A DNA stretch of 19,706 nucleotides, taken from CAZRNB01 sp964601355 (GTDB lineage Bacteria > Planctomycetota > Phycisphaerae > Sedimentisphaerales > Anaerobacaceae). The stretch is taken from the NCBI GenBank assembly GCA_964601355.1, contig CAZRNB010000055.1:1-19706 (forward strand). The letters are read 5' to 3'. Numbering within the stretch: the stretch's first letter is position 1; each line of letters starts with the position of its first letter. Below are positions 1-7,483 of the stretch, in pieces. Under the pieces are notes generated by a model. It saw only the letters and a program-made list of their open reading frames with translations. It was not told where the DNA came from and made no database searches. Made by a program: the position numbers and the translations under genes.

Positions 1-64
1 GGCTGCACAAGGATTTGCTGCGGAGAAGCTTATGGTAAAACCCCTAAGTTTGAGTCTTTTTCCC

Positions 65-93
65 TTGACTTTTTAAAGGATATTGTATACAAT
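65..93 (+). promoter_or_regulatory. Sigma-70-type promoter with 12-bp palindrome over the -10
   Basis: TTGACT (65-70) and TACAAT (88-93) are separated by exactly 17 bases, and each matches the sigma-70 consensus at five of six positions. The -10 lies inside the perfect palindrome ATTGTATACAAT (82-93), a natural place for a repressor or activator to bind. Transcription would start near 100 and give an untranslated leader of about 350 bases before the export lipoprotein gene at 453. The match is directly visible; activity and the palindrome's role as an operator are inferred. Confidence 0.6.
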
Positions 94-386
94 AATCACA
101 TAATATGAGGATGGTCGCCAGAAGCTTGATTATAGATAAAGCTTTACACCTAAACAAGGAGACGACAAACGTGGGGGGATGGATACATTTTAAAGTAGTG
201 AAGTAGTAATGCTGTAGCAAAAACATGGGTTTGGCATTCCTACCCGCAATTGTCTTGGGTAACGGAGGATGGAAAAGAGGCATTAATCTCTAATCTCATA
301 CCCTTTGTATTTTGGTAGATGTGATAGTATTAAGCGAACACTACAGGCTCAATGTTTTTACCTCACAGGAGGAGGTAGATTTTTTA

Positions 387-434
387 ATGTGGAAATGTAA
401 CTTACGGGGACGGAGTTTGCCCGGAAATGATTAA
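387..434 (+). CDS. Possible 15-codon leader peptide before the export operon
   Basis: A very strong Shine-Dalgarno-like run, AGGAGGAGGT at 367-376, stands about 76 bases upstream of the export lipoprotein start and does not serve it. It is followed 10 bases later by ATG at 387, which opens a 15-codon frame (MWKCNLRGRSLPGND) ending in TAA at 432-434, 18 bases before the next start. The Shine-Dalgarno run is itself partly complementary to ACCTC at 360-364. The peptide could be a translated leader that tunes expression, or the ribosome site may be fortuitous. There is no homology evidence, so this stays tentative. Confidence 0.25.
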   Translation: MWKCNLRGRSLPGND

Positions 435-452
435 TAATTGGGAGGTAGACTG

Positions 453-1301
453 ATGAGCGATTATAAAAATTTAAGAATGAGAAAATTTTTAGTCATTATT
501 TTGGGGATGCTTTTCTTCAGCTCGATTATGGGCTGTCAGGATTCGGCAACAGTCTCTGAGATGGAAGCTGAGCATCAAAGATTGACTGGTATAGTCCAGG
601 AGCAGCTTGGCGTGAGAAGAGCCGGCTTGCTGAGTGCGTCTGAAACGGAAGCGGTGACCTATTCATCTTCATCACCTTCTTTACCTTCTTCATCTTCGCA
701 CGTAGCTTTGAGACCGGGCGATGAGGTTGAGCTGAAATTCTATTACACGCCCGAGCTTGATGTAACTCAGATAGTGCGTCCTGACGGCAGGATATCGCTT
801 CAGTTGATTGGAGAGATCAATGTTCAAGGAAAAACCCCATCCGAGCTTCGAGAGGAGCTGCTAAAGCTGTATGTACCTCATTTGAAAAAGCCGGAGATAG
901 CGGTCATAGTTCGGTCATTGCTAAATCGCCGCGTCTATGTCGGAGGCCAGGTAACTACTCCTGGAGTTATTGAAATACCAGCGGAAACTGACGTGCTGGA
1001 AGCGATTATGCAAGCCGGCGGATTCCTCTTGCCGGAAGCTGAGGCCAAAAATGTGATTGTTATTCGCCACAACAATGGGCAGCGATACGCATACTCGGTT
1101 GACCTCCAGCCTGCCTTGAAGGGTCAGACAACACAGCCATTTTATCTACAGCCGCAGGACATCGTTTATGTCCCCAGAACCAAGATTACCGAGGTTGGTC
1201 AATGGGTTGACCAGCACATAAATAAGCTCATACCAGGTATACCTATGTACTTTTCAAGAACAACGGGAAAGACAACAGTTGGTTATTATGGTAGATACTG
1301 A
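453..1301 (+). CDS. Polysaccharide export outer-membrane lipoprotein (OPX/Wza-like)
   Basis: This is a polysaccharide export protein that would form the periplasmic/outer-membrane exit channel for the polymer made by this locus. The 282-residue product begins with a lipoprotein signal: basic residues, a hydrophobic stretch at about 11-24 and the lipobox I-M-G-C with the lipidated Cys28. A Ser-rich linker (about 71-83) precedes the Poly_export domain (about 86-155, with LRPGDEVE and RPDGRISL). An SLBB domain follows (about 158-240, starting at RRVYVGGQV). The C-terminus has the short amphipathic segment expected of the family (around GQWVDQHINKLIPG). The ATG at 453 was chosen because GGAGGT (441-446) sits six bases upstream; an in-frame TTG at 438 precedes that site and is unlikely. 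The co-polymerase gene follows after 41 bases. Family assignment is firm; the polymer exported is unknown. Confidence 0.93.
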   Translation: MSDYKNLRMRKFLVIILGMLFFSSIMGCQDSATVSEMEAEHQRLTGIVQEQLGVRRAGLLSASETEAVTYSSSSPSLPSSSSHVALRPGDEVELKFYYTPELDVTQIVRPDGRISLQLIGEINVQGKTPSELREELLKLYVPHLKKPEIAVIVRSLLNRRVYVGGQVTTPGVIEIPAETDVLEAIMQAGGFLLPEAEAKNVIVIRHNNGQRYAYSVDLQPALKGQTTQPFYLQPQDIVYVPRTKITEVGQWVDQHINKLIPGIPMYFSRTTGKTTVGYYGRY

Positions 1302-1342
1302 TCTAAAGTTAAGTATAGTAGTGTAAGAAAGGGGAAAAGCAG

Positions 1343-3514
1343 ATGACAGATAAAATAGTTGATATTGAGGAAAGACCGCACGAGAGGTCGCTGCGGGACT
1401 TGTATTACGTCTTCTTCCGACATAAATGGAAAATAATCCTTTTTTTCATTGCCGTTGTTGTTGTGGCGGCTATAGGCACTTTTCTTGGCCAGGAGATTTA
1501 CCGTTCGGAAGCCAGGCTACTGGTGCGAGTTGGCCGTGAAACCGTGACCCTTGATCCCACGGCGACGACCGGTATCATCATTCCAGTTTCTCAGACACGG
1601 GAAAGCCAAATAGGCACCGAGCTGGAAATCTTAAAGAGCCAGGAGATTGCCGAAAAAGTGGTTGATTCTCTTGGTCTGGAAACGATAAAGAGTGGAGTAC
1701 CACAGAAACAGGGTCTATCGGAGCGATTGGCACTGGCGCCGCAGCTAAGCGAACGTGATGCTATTGTGTTCGGCATTATGGATAACTTGCAGGTCAGTTA
1801 CCAAAAAGAAAGCTGGATAATCGGCCTATCTTATGAAGCAAAAGACCCAAAATTGGCTCAGAATGTGCTCAACAAGCTCATAGATTGCTACCTTGAGAAG
1901 CACATCGAAGTGCATCGGACACCTGGGTCGTATCAATTCTTTACTCAGGAGTCAAAAAATTTGCAAAGCAAGCTTAATGAGACTGAAAACCAGCTTCGGG
2001 ATTTGATGAACCAGACCGGTATCTCCTCGCTGGAGGGGCAGCGAGCGGCTATTTTGGGCCGCATAAGTACATTGCAGGCTGCTATAGATACCACGGAATC
2101 TGAGTTCGCTGCTTCAAGGGCAAAAGCACTGGAATTGCAGAAGAACCTGGCTAATACGCCGGATATGGTGGTGACAGGGGCGACTGTGGGCCTTCCAAAC
2201 GCCGCCGTTGACGGTATGCGCGCCAGGCTCTATGAACTGCAGATTTTAGAGCAGGACCTTGTGTCCAAGTTTGAGCAGGACAGTCGTCAGGTGCAGGACG
2301 TCCGCCGGCAAATTGCTGCGGCACAGGCGCTGCTCGACAAAGAAAGCCAAACGCGCGGCACTCTTAGCAAAGGACTTAACGTGACCTATCAGGGAGTGCA
2401 TTCGGCGTTGCTCACCGAGCAGGCGAATGTCTCATCGCTTCAGGCCAAGGTAAACGAGCTCAAGGGTAAGTTAGAAAGTGCAAAAACGGAGCTAAAATCT
2501 CTGATTGATAATAGTGTCAAATTCGCAAGCTTGACACGAGAAGTAGATATACAAGAGGTAAATTTTCGCAAATATTCTGAGAGCCTCGAACAGGCACGTA
2601 TAGATGATGCTATGGAGACAAGGAAAATATCCAACATTAATGTAGTTCAATCGGCCACGTTACCCGTAAAGCCAGTTCGACCCCGTAAGATGCTAAATAT
2701 GATGTTAGGTCTTATGCTGGGCATTTTTGGTGGAATCGCAGTCGCATTTTTCTCCGAATACTTGGATCACTCTATCAAAACCCCTGATGAGGTGGAAGAG
2801 AAGCTGCAGCTGCCAGCCCTTGCTTGCATTCCACATGTTAGGACAAGCAGGATTTCACCTGCAGCTAAATGGGATATTCCTGCGGCCGTAAAAGAAAACT
2901 ATGAGAATTTTAAGGAACGTGTGCTGTTATGTCCCACCGTTTCTAAAAATGCACCGCGAGTATTTGCAATAACAGGTTCTCACCATAATGAAGGTGCTAC
3001 CACTGTCGCAGCAAACCTTGCCAGGGCGTTAGCCAGGCCCGGTGATGGGCAGGTCCTGCTTATCGACGCGGACATTCGACATCCTTCTGTGCATCAAATA
3101 TTTGAGTCGAGGCTTTCACCCGGTCTATCTGACATTCTTAATGACGGCCAGAATGTTGAGAGTGTCGTTGTTTCTTCACCCGTACAAAATCTTCATATTC
3201 TCTCAGCAGGCGCCGTGAACGGCGTTCTCTCAGATATCTTCGATTTAGAAAGATTTGCCGGTTTGCTGGATACAATCAAGAGCAGTTACCGTTTTGTGGT
3301 TATAGATTTACCAGCTGTGAGCGAGGCGAGCTGGGCGTTACCGCTGGCCAGGCTGTGCGATGGAGTCGGTCTAGTCGTAGAAGCAGAGCGCTCTCGTTTC
3401 GAGGTCGCGCAGAAGACGAAAGAACTGTTGCTTAAAGCAGACGCCAACATTTTTGGTGTTGTTATCAATAAGAGACGGTTCTATATCCCACGTTGGTTGT
3501 ACCAGACTTTGTAA
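1343..3514 (+). CDS. Polysaccharide co-polymerase (Wzc/GumC-like) with degenerate tyrosine-kinase domain
   Basis: This inner-membrane protein controls chain length and couples polymerisation to export with the OPX partner just upstream. In its 723 residues are a cytoplasmic N-terminus, a first membrane helix (about 30-50), a Wzz-type periplasmic domain with a long coiled coil (about 200-420), a Pro-rich PVKPVRPRK segment and a second membrane helix (about 452-472). A cytoplasmic P-loop domain of the BY-kinase type follows. Walker A' (VLLIDADIRHPS) and Walker B (FVVIDLPAV) are well kept, but the P-loop reads GSHHNEGATT, with Ala552 where families of this kind carry the nucleotide-binding Lys. 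The C-terminus (KRRFYIPRWLYQTL) has only two tyrosines rather than a Tyr cluster. It therefore looks like a pseudokinase PCP-2a protein. A purine-rich ribosome site (GAAAGGGGAAAAG) precedes the ATG. Family confidence is high; loss of kinase activity is inferred. Confidence 0.93.
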   Translation: MTDKIVDIEERPHERSLRDLYYVFFRHKWKIILFFIAVVVVAAIGTFLGQEIYRSEARLLVRVGRETVTLDPTATTGIIIPVSQTRESQIGTELEILKSQEIAEKVVDSLGLETIKSGVPQKQGLSERLALAPQLSERDAIVFGIMDNLQVSYQKESWIIGLSYEAKDPKLAQNVLNKLIDCYLEKHIEVHRTPGSYQFFTQESKNLQSKLNETENQLRDLMNQTGISSLEGQRAAILGRISTLQAAIDTTESEFAASRAKALELQKNLANTPDMVVTGATVGLPNAAVDGMRARLYELQILEQDLVSKFEQDSRQVQDVRRQIAAAQALLDKESQTRGTLSKGLNVTYQGVHSALLTEQANVSSLQAKVNELKGKLESAKTELKSLIDNSVKFASLTREVDIQEVNFRKYSESLEQARIDDAMETRKISNINVVQSATLPVKPVRPRKMLNMMLGLMLGIFGGIAVAFFSEYLDHSIKTPDEVEEKLQLPALACIPHVRTSRISPAAKWDIPAAVKENYENFKERVLLCPTVSKNAPRVFAITGSHHNEGATTVAANLARALARPGDGQVLLIDADIRHPSVHQIFESRLSPGLSDILNDGQNVESVVVSSPVQNLHILSAGAVNGVLSDIFDLERFAGLLDTIKSSYRFVVIDLPAVSEASWALPLARLCDGVGLVVEAERSRFEVAQKTKELLLKADANIFGVVINKRRFYIPRWLYQTL

Positions 3515-3683
3515 AAACCTTGTGGGTGAACGTTTGTTAAATGTCTTTAATAGCGTTTATGATAGTAAAGTCAATCTGGAGTTTGTAAATAAAATCTTAG
3601 GAAAAGACCCTTTATAGTTTTATAAATCATTGCTAATAAATGACTAACAATAATTGGTACAGTAGAGACAGTATATATAGAAT

Positions 3684-3706
3684 ATACCCAAATAGGTGTA
3701 TTTTTT
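3684..3706 (+). terminator. Probable weak intrinsic terminator after the export pair
   Basis: ATACCC (3684-3689), a short AAATA loop and GGTGTAT (3695-3701, one bulged T) form a six-pair hairpin that runs directly into six T residues (3701-3706). It lies 170 bases after the co-polymerase stop and just before the next promoter, where an operon end is expected. The stem is AT-rich and short, so termination would be partial at best. Confidence 0.4.
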
Positions 3707-3746
3707 GATATATTGTTAAAAAATCGTAAAAAAAGTGGAAAAAAAC

Positions 3747-3775
3747 TTGACAGGCAACATACGATGTACTACTAT
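3747..3775 (+). promoter_or_regulatory. Sigma-70-type promoter for the biosynthesis operon
   Basis: A perfect TTGACA (3747-3752) and TACTAT (3770-3775) are separated by 17 bases. The -35 is preceded by an A-rich, UP-element-like tract (about 3719-3746). Transcription would start near 3782, giving a leader of about 130 bases before the sugar transferase gene. The placement, after a probable terminator and before a closely packed gene run, fits the main promoter of the second operon. Only the sequence match is seen directly. Confidence 0.65.
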
Positions 3776-3839
3776 AGAAACGAGTCACATAGTCTTCTGA
3801 GGCATGAATATACTTTTCTATAAAGAGTAAGTGTATTAA

Positions 3840-3870
3840 CCTCCAAAGGCTTGAATGATTTCAACGGAGG
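3840..3870 (+). promoter_or_regulatory. Leader hairpin ahead of the sugar transferase
   Basis: CCTCC (3840-3844) can pair with GGAGG (3866-3870), and within that TTGAA (3851-3855) pairs with TTCAA across a four-base TGAT loop, giving ten pairs interrupted by an asymmetric internal loop. The GGAGG is a ribosome-site-like sequence that the hairpin would hide. The true start at 3916 has its own site (GGAGGAGGAG, 3896-3905), so the CCTCC strand could alternatively pair with that copy. A control role is inferred from the structure only. Confidence 0.35.
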
Positions 3871-3915
3871 ATAAGAACAAGGCAGGTGGGATGCCGGAGG
3901 AGGAGATTAAGGGTG

Positions 3916-5202
3916 ATGGATGGACTAGGTTTTTGGGCTCTGCAGGGACAAAATCTCTATGTAAAAGAGGCAAGACCATCAGGTAATGTTAGCTCTGTGG
4001 AGCAATTTCATGCCATACTTGAGCGGGAGAAGGCTCGAGTCGAACGTAATGCACATCAATTTTCACTTATTCTTTTTGAGTTGGCCAGGAGTGGGAGAGA
4101 AAGTGTCTTTCAAGGGCGATATTTAACTGATTCGCTCGTAAATCGGATTCGCTGGACTGATGAAGCTGGATGGTATGACAACAGGCATATAGGTATTATC
4201 CTGCCAGATACATCTGTTGTTGGTGCTCACAGTGTGGCCGGTAGAATCTGTAAGGCGATAACTTCAAAAATTGCGGCACCGGTATACACTGTCTATACTT
4301 ATCCCTCTGAATCATTACCCAACGGCAATGGGCATTACAAGCAACTTAGTTTCATAGATATTTGTTCCCTATGGGAATCAGAATCGTCTCGAAAATATTT
4401 AATATCAACTGACGTTAGGTACAAACGTAACAATCCGCCTGTATCTAAGCAGCTTTCGACGGAAATTGTATGTAACGAAGCTGCACAGTCAGCGGAGATT
4501 GAGCCGTTCTTCTGCCAAATGAGCCGAGTATGGAAACGGGCTTTTGACATAATGTTTTCTATGGTTGCTCTCATTATTTTATCCCCTTTATTTCTCTTTG
4601 TATCCATGTTGATTAAGGTTGTATCTAAAGGCCCTGTTTTCTTTAAACAAAAAAGAGTAGGGTACAATGGGAAAACATTCATCATGTGGAAATTTCGAAC
4701 TATGGAGGTGAACACCGACGTCACGAAACATAAGCGATATCTTATTAAACTGATAAATGATGCAAAGAATACTACAAGTGCTGAAAAGCCAATGATTAAG
4801 CTGAATAATTGCAGCGAGTGGATTCGATTTGGCTGGGTAATTCGCAAGATGTGCATTGATGAATTACCGCAGTTGATCAATGTGCTTTGTGGAAATATGA
4901 GTTTGGTTGGTCCACGTCCTGCTCTGTCATACGAGGTGGAGGAATATCTGCCTTGGCATTATAGACGCTTTGATGTTATACCCGGCATGACCGGTCTTTG
5001 GCAGGTCAGCGGCAAAAATCGGCTAAGCTTTAACGAGATGGTGCGTCTGGACATTCGGTATTCCAGAGAGGTGTCATTTTGGCTTGACGTAAAGATATTA
5101 TTAAAGACGCCATTTGCTATTATTTTTCAAATCATTGACGATATAAATGAAACAAAAGCAACGGAATTTAGCGGGGTGGAGAAATGCTTAACATTGCAGT
5201 AG
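3916..5202 (+). CDS. Polyprenyl-phosphate sugar-1-phosphate transferase with degenerate GGDEF-like N-terminal domain
   Basis: The initiating enzyme of the pathway transfers a hexose-1-phosphate from a nucleotide sugar to undecaprenyl phosphate at the cytoplasmic face of the inner membrane. Of 428 residues, the C-terminal half (about 205-428) is a bacterial sugar transferase of the WcaJ/PglC superfamily. It has the membrane-embedded helix around ILSPLF (about 212-235), GPVFFKQKRVGYNGKTF, the FRTM motif and the catalytic Asp315-Glu316 in IDELPQ, followed by SLVGPRP and GMTGLWQVSGKN. The N-terminal part (about 28-116) aligns by pattern with a GGDEF fold (ILEREKARVERN..FSLILFEL, later IIGIILPDT-like), but the GGDEF signature position reads YDNRH, so it cannot be an active cyclase. 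The start is placed at ATG 3916 (GTG at 3913 is equally spaced); GTG 3886 lies upstream of the ribosome site. Its last 19 bases overlap the next gene. Confidence 0.9.
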   Translation: MDGLGFWALQGQNLYVKEARPSGNVSSVEQFHAILEREKARVERNAHQFSLILFELARSGRESVFQGRYLTDSLVNRIRWTDEAGWYDNRHIGIILPDTSVVGAHSVAGRICKAITSKIAAPVYTVYTYPSESLPNGNGHYKQLSFIDICSLWESESSRKYLISTDVRYKRNNPPVSKQLSTEIVCNEAAQSAEIEPFFCQMSRVWKRAFDIMFSMVALIILSPLFLFVSMLIKVVSKGPVFFKQKRVGYNGKTFIMWKFRTMEVNTDVTKHKRYLIKLINDAKNTTSAEKPMIKLNNCSEWIRFGWVIRKMCIDELPQLINVLCGNMSLVGPRPALSYEVEEYLPWHYRRFDVIPGMTGLWQVSGKNRLSFNEMVRLDIRYSREVSFWLDVKILLKTPFAIIFQIIDDINETKATEFSGVEKCLTLQ

Positions 5203-6203
5203 TGGGTTGTGGATACTGGGGGCCAAATATTATTCGTAATTTTGGCTCTCTTTCTGATTGTAAAGTAAAGTACATTTGTGATATTAACACGGATCGGCTG
5301 GTACATATTAAGAAACTTAATCCCGGCGTTACAACCACTTCTAATTTCGATGAAATAATCAATGATACTGAAGTAGATGCGGTTGTGATAGCGACGCCGG
5401 TATGCCTCCACTTTGAGATGGCCAGGAAATGTCTGCAAGCAGGCAAACATACTTTAATTGAAAAACCGATGACTAACTCAGTGCAGCAATGCGAGGAGCT
5501 ATTAGAATTAGCCGAAAGCCGCAAGTTAATCCTCATGGTAGGCCACACTTTTATCTACTCCACTCCTGTCAGGGTAATCAAAGAAATGATTGCCTCGAAG
5601 GAGCTTGGAGAAATTCAGTACATAAGTTCCCGACGTTTAAACCTTGGCCTTTTCCAAAAGGATATCAATGTAGCCTGGGACCTTGCGCCTCATGACATCT
5701 CTATCATTCTCTATGTGTTGGAGGAGACTCCTTTGTCTGTTAATTGTCAGGGCAAGAGCCACCTTACAGAGGGGATTGAGGATGTTACTAATATGACGCT
5801 TAATTTCTCCAACGGCGCTTTTGCTACAATCCAGAGCAGCTGGCTCGATCCCAATAAGGTTCGCGAGATGATGTTCGTTGGCAAAAAGAAGATGCTTGTT
5901 TACGACGATGTAGAACCGACAGATAAGATAAAGATATACGACAAGCGGGTGGAAATTCCGCCTCACTATGATACATTTGCTGAATTTCAGTATTCCTACC
6001 ATTATGGGGGTATGTACGCTCCATTCCTTAAGATGGTCGAACCTCTGAAAGCGGAATGTGAGCATTTTCTCAATTGCATCATAACAGGAACGAAGCCTGA
6101 ATCAAGCGGCATGGAAGGTCTGAAAGTCGTCCAGGTGCTTGAGGCAGCTACTATGTCGCTAAAAAACGGCGGCGGCAGAGTAGAAATCAACCGTAGGAAT
6201 TGA
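5184..6203 (+). CDS. Gfo/Idh/MocA-family NAD-dependent sugar dehydrogenase
   Basis: This is a dehydrogenase that probably acts on a nucleotide sugar, such as C3 oxidation of a UDP-HexNAc (WlbA/WbpB type) feeding an amino-sugar branch. Its 339 residues show the Rossmann dinucleotide site GCGYWGPN (about 8-15), the EKP motif (93-95, with catalytic-site Lys94) and the substrate-side DLAPHD with His170. Length is normal for the family. It overlaps the sugar transferase by 19 bases and has a GGTGGAG ribosome site inside that gene, so the two are translationally linked. The expected partners of a WlbA pathway, an aminotransferase and an intact hexapeptide acetyltransferase, are missing; only a truncated acetyltransferase remains near 18011. 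Family is certain; exact substrate is inferred. Confidence 0.9.
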   Translation: MLNIAVVGCGYWGPNIIRNFGSLSDCKVKYICDINTDRLVHIKKLNPGVTTTSNFDEIINDTEVDAVVIATPVCLHFEMARKCLQAGKHTLIEKPMTNSVQQCEELLELAESRKLILMVGHTFIYSTPVRVIKEMIASKELGEIQYISSRRLNLGLFQKDINVAWDLAPHDISIILYVLEETPLSVNCQGKSHLTEGIEDVTNMTLNFSNGAFATIQSSWLDPNKVREMMFVGKKKMLVYDDVEPTDKIKIYDKRVEIPPHYDTFAEFQYSYHYGGMYAPFLKMVEPLKAECEHFLNCIITGTKPESSGMEGLKVVQVLEAATMSLKNGGGRVEINRRN

Positions 6204-6223
6204 GCGCAACCAGACTGTGCATA

Positions 6224-6262
6224 AAGCTCTCATAAAATTGCATCCTCAGAGCTTCGGTTTTT
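6224..6262 (+). other. Intergenic hairpin followed by a short T run
   Basis: AAGCTCT (6224-6230) pairs perfectly with AGAGCTT (6248-6254) across a 17-base loop, followed after CGG by five T residues. It sits in the only gap (134 bases) of the otherwise tight run from sugar transferase to methyltransferase. The long loop makes it a poor intrinsic terminator; it may attenuate or stabilise the message ends. Confidence 0.25.
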
Positions 6263-6337
6263 AGGAAACTCCTGAACGTGCACGGTGACATCCAAATCCT
6301 GTAGAATCCCAAGAAATCTCTGACCACCTATTCGGCT

Positions 6338-7483
6338 ATGAAGAAGATATCGTTGATATTTGGCACTCGACCGGAAGCTATTAAGCTGTGTCCTTTGGTT
6401 CTGTCACTTAAAAATAATCCGGAATTTGAGCCACATATTTGCGTAACGGGGCAGCACCGTCAGATGCTCGACCAGGTTCTTGATGTTTTCGAAGTCGTCC
6501 CTGACGTTGATCTGGATCTTATGGAGCCAGACCAGACATTAGCCGGGCTTACCTCCCGGGTTGTGACTGCAATTGATGGTTACATAGCAAAGCATAGGCC
6601 TGACATCGTGATTGTCCAGGGTGATACCACAACAACATTTTGCGCGGCGTTGGCAGCGTTCTATAACAAGATTCCTATTGGTCACGTTGAGGCCGGCTTG
6701 AGGACGTGGAACAAGCTCTCACCTTTTCCGGAAGAGATTAACCGTGTGATGACGAGCCATATAGCGGACCTGCATTTTGCACCGACCCAGTGGGCTAAGG
6801 AGAACCTCCTGAAAGAAGGTATTCCAGAGAATCGAGTGTTTGTTACTGGAAACACTGTCATTGATGCGTTGTATATTGCGCTCGAGAAAGTCAATAAGAG
6901 CTCACCTGCTGTCCCAGGCCTGCCGATGGAGCTGCTTAATGGCTGTAATCGGAAACCTGTGGTTCTTATCACGGGTCATCGGCGCGAAAACTTCGGTGAC
7001 GGCTTTGAGAATATCTGTTTAGCTATATCAGAGCTTTCAAAACGCTTTTCAGACGTAGCTTTTGTGTATCCGGTGCACTTGAATCCAAGCGTTAGGGAAC
7101 CAGTGTATCGGATTCTTGCTGGTCATCAAAATGTCCATTTGATTGAGCCGTTGGCATATTTGCCTTTTGTTACTTTAATGGATCACTGTCGGATTGTCTT
7201 GACCGATTCGGGTGGTGTGCAAGAGGAAGCGCCCGGACTTGGCAAGCCGGTATTAGTGATGCGCGACACCACCGAACGTCCCGAGGCGGTCGAAGCAGGA
7301 ACGGTTAGGCTTGTCGGAACGGATAGAAGGACAATTATTGATAATGTATCCATGCTCTTGACCGATGAAAAGGCTTATGAAGCTATGGCCAAAGCAGTCA
7401 ATCCCTACGGAGACGGCAGGTCAGCAGGTCGTATAGTGACAGCCTGCGAGAAGTTTTTGCATATTTCCAGAAGGGATATATGA
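6338..7483 (+). CDS. wecB: UDP-N-acetylglucosamine 2-epimerase (non-hydrolysing)
   Basis: This cytoplasmic enzyme interconverts UDP-GlcNAc and UDP-ManNAc, supplying ManNAc for the repeat unit. The 381-residue length is typical. The active-site set is complete: GTRPEAIK with Lys16, QGDTTTT with Asp96, HVEAGLRT with Glu118, PEEINR with Glu132 and TGHRREN with His214. These correspond, with a shift of one, to the residues known in the E. coli enzyme. The C-terminal uridine-diphosphate site DSGGVQEEAP and RDTTERPEAV are also present. The ATG is fixed by the conserved N-terminal strand, yet no clear ribosome site precedes it, so translation may be weak. The stop overlaps the flippase start (ATGA). 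No UDP-ManNAc dehydrogenase (wecC) is seen in the window, so ManNAc may be used directly or oxidised by an enzyme encoded elsewhere. Confidence 0.94.
   Translation: MKKISLIFGTRPEAIKLCPLVLSLKNNPEFEPHICVTGQHRQMLDQVLDVFEVVPDVDLDLMEPDQTLAGLTSRVVTAIDGYIAKHRPDIVIVQGDTTTTFCAALAAFYNKIPIGHVEAGLRTWNKLSPFPEEINRVMTSHIADLHFAPTQWAKENLLKEGIPENRVFVTGNTVIDALYIALEKVNKSSPAVPGLPMELLNGCNRKPVVLITGHRRENFGDGFENICLAISELSKRFSDVAFVYPVHLNPSVREPVYRILAGHQNVHLIEPLAYLPFVTLMDHCRIVLTDSGGVQEEAPGLGKPVLVMRDTTERPEAVEAGTVRLVGTDRRTIIDNVSMLLTDEKAYEAMAKAVNPYGDGRSAGRIVTACEKFLHISRRDI

Noticed and set aside
1..108. Open frames at the very start as the end of an upstream gene
   Set aside because: All three + frames close within about 108 bases, and none of the short peptides resembles a known C-terminus, so no gene can be assigned.
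154..207. AAGGAG followed by a GTG-started 11-codon frame in the leader
   Set aside because: It is too short, has no conserved features, and is easily expected by chance in an AT-rich leader.
231..249. TTGGCATTCCTACCCGCAAT as a sigma-54 (-24/-12) promoter
   Set aside because: The GG to GC spacing is one base too long for a working sigma-54 site, and the -12 part is poor.
44..283. 79-codon open frame on the - strand
   Set aside because: It has no recognisable protein pattern or ribosome site, and it runs across the well-formed + strand promoter and leader.
305..333. TTGTAT-N17-TATTAA as a nearer promoter for the export operon
   Set aside because: Only three and four of six positions match the consensus; the promoter at 65-93 is far better. 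It could be a minor second start.
660..705. TTCATCTTCATC-type repeats that look like a microsatellite or repeat array
   Set aside because: They encode the Ser-rich linker of the export lipoprotein in frame; this is low-complexity coding sequence, not a separate element.
4335..4880. 181-codon open frame on the - strand
   Set aside because: It lies wholly inside the sugar transferase gene, whose catalytic motifs are read from the + strand; it is a shadow frame.
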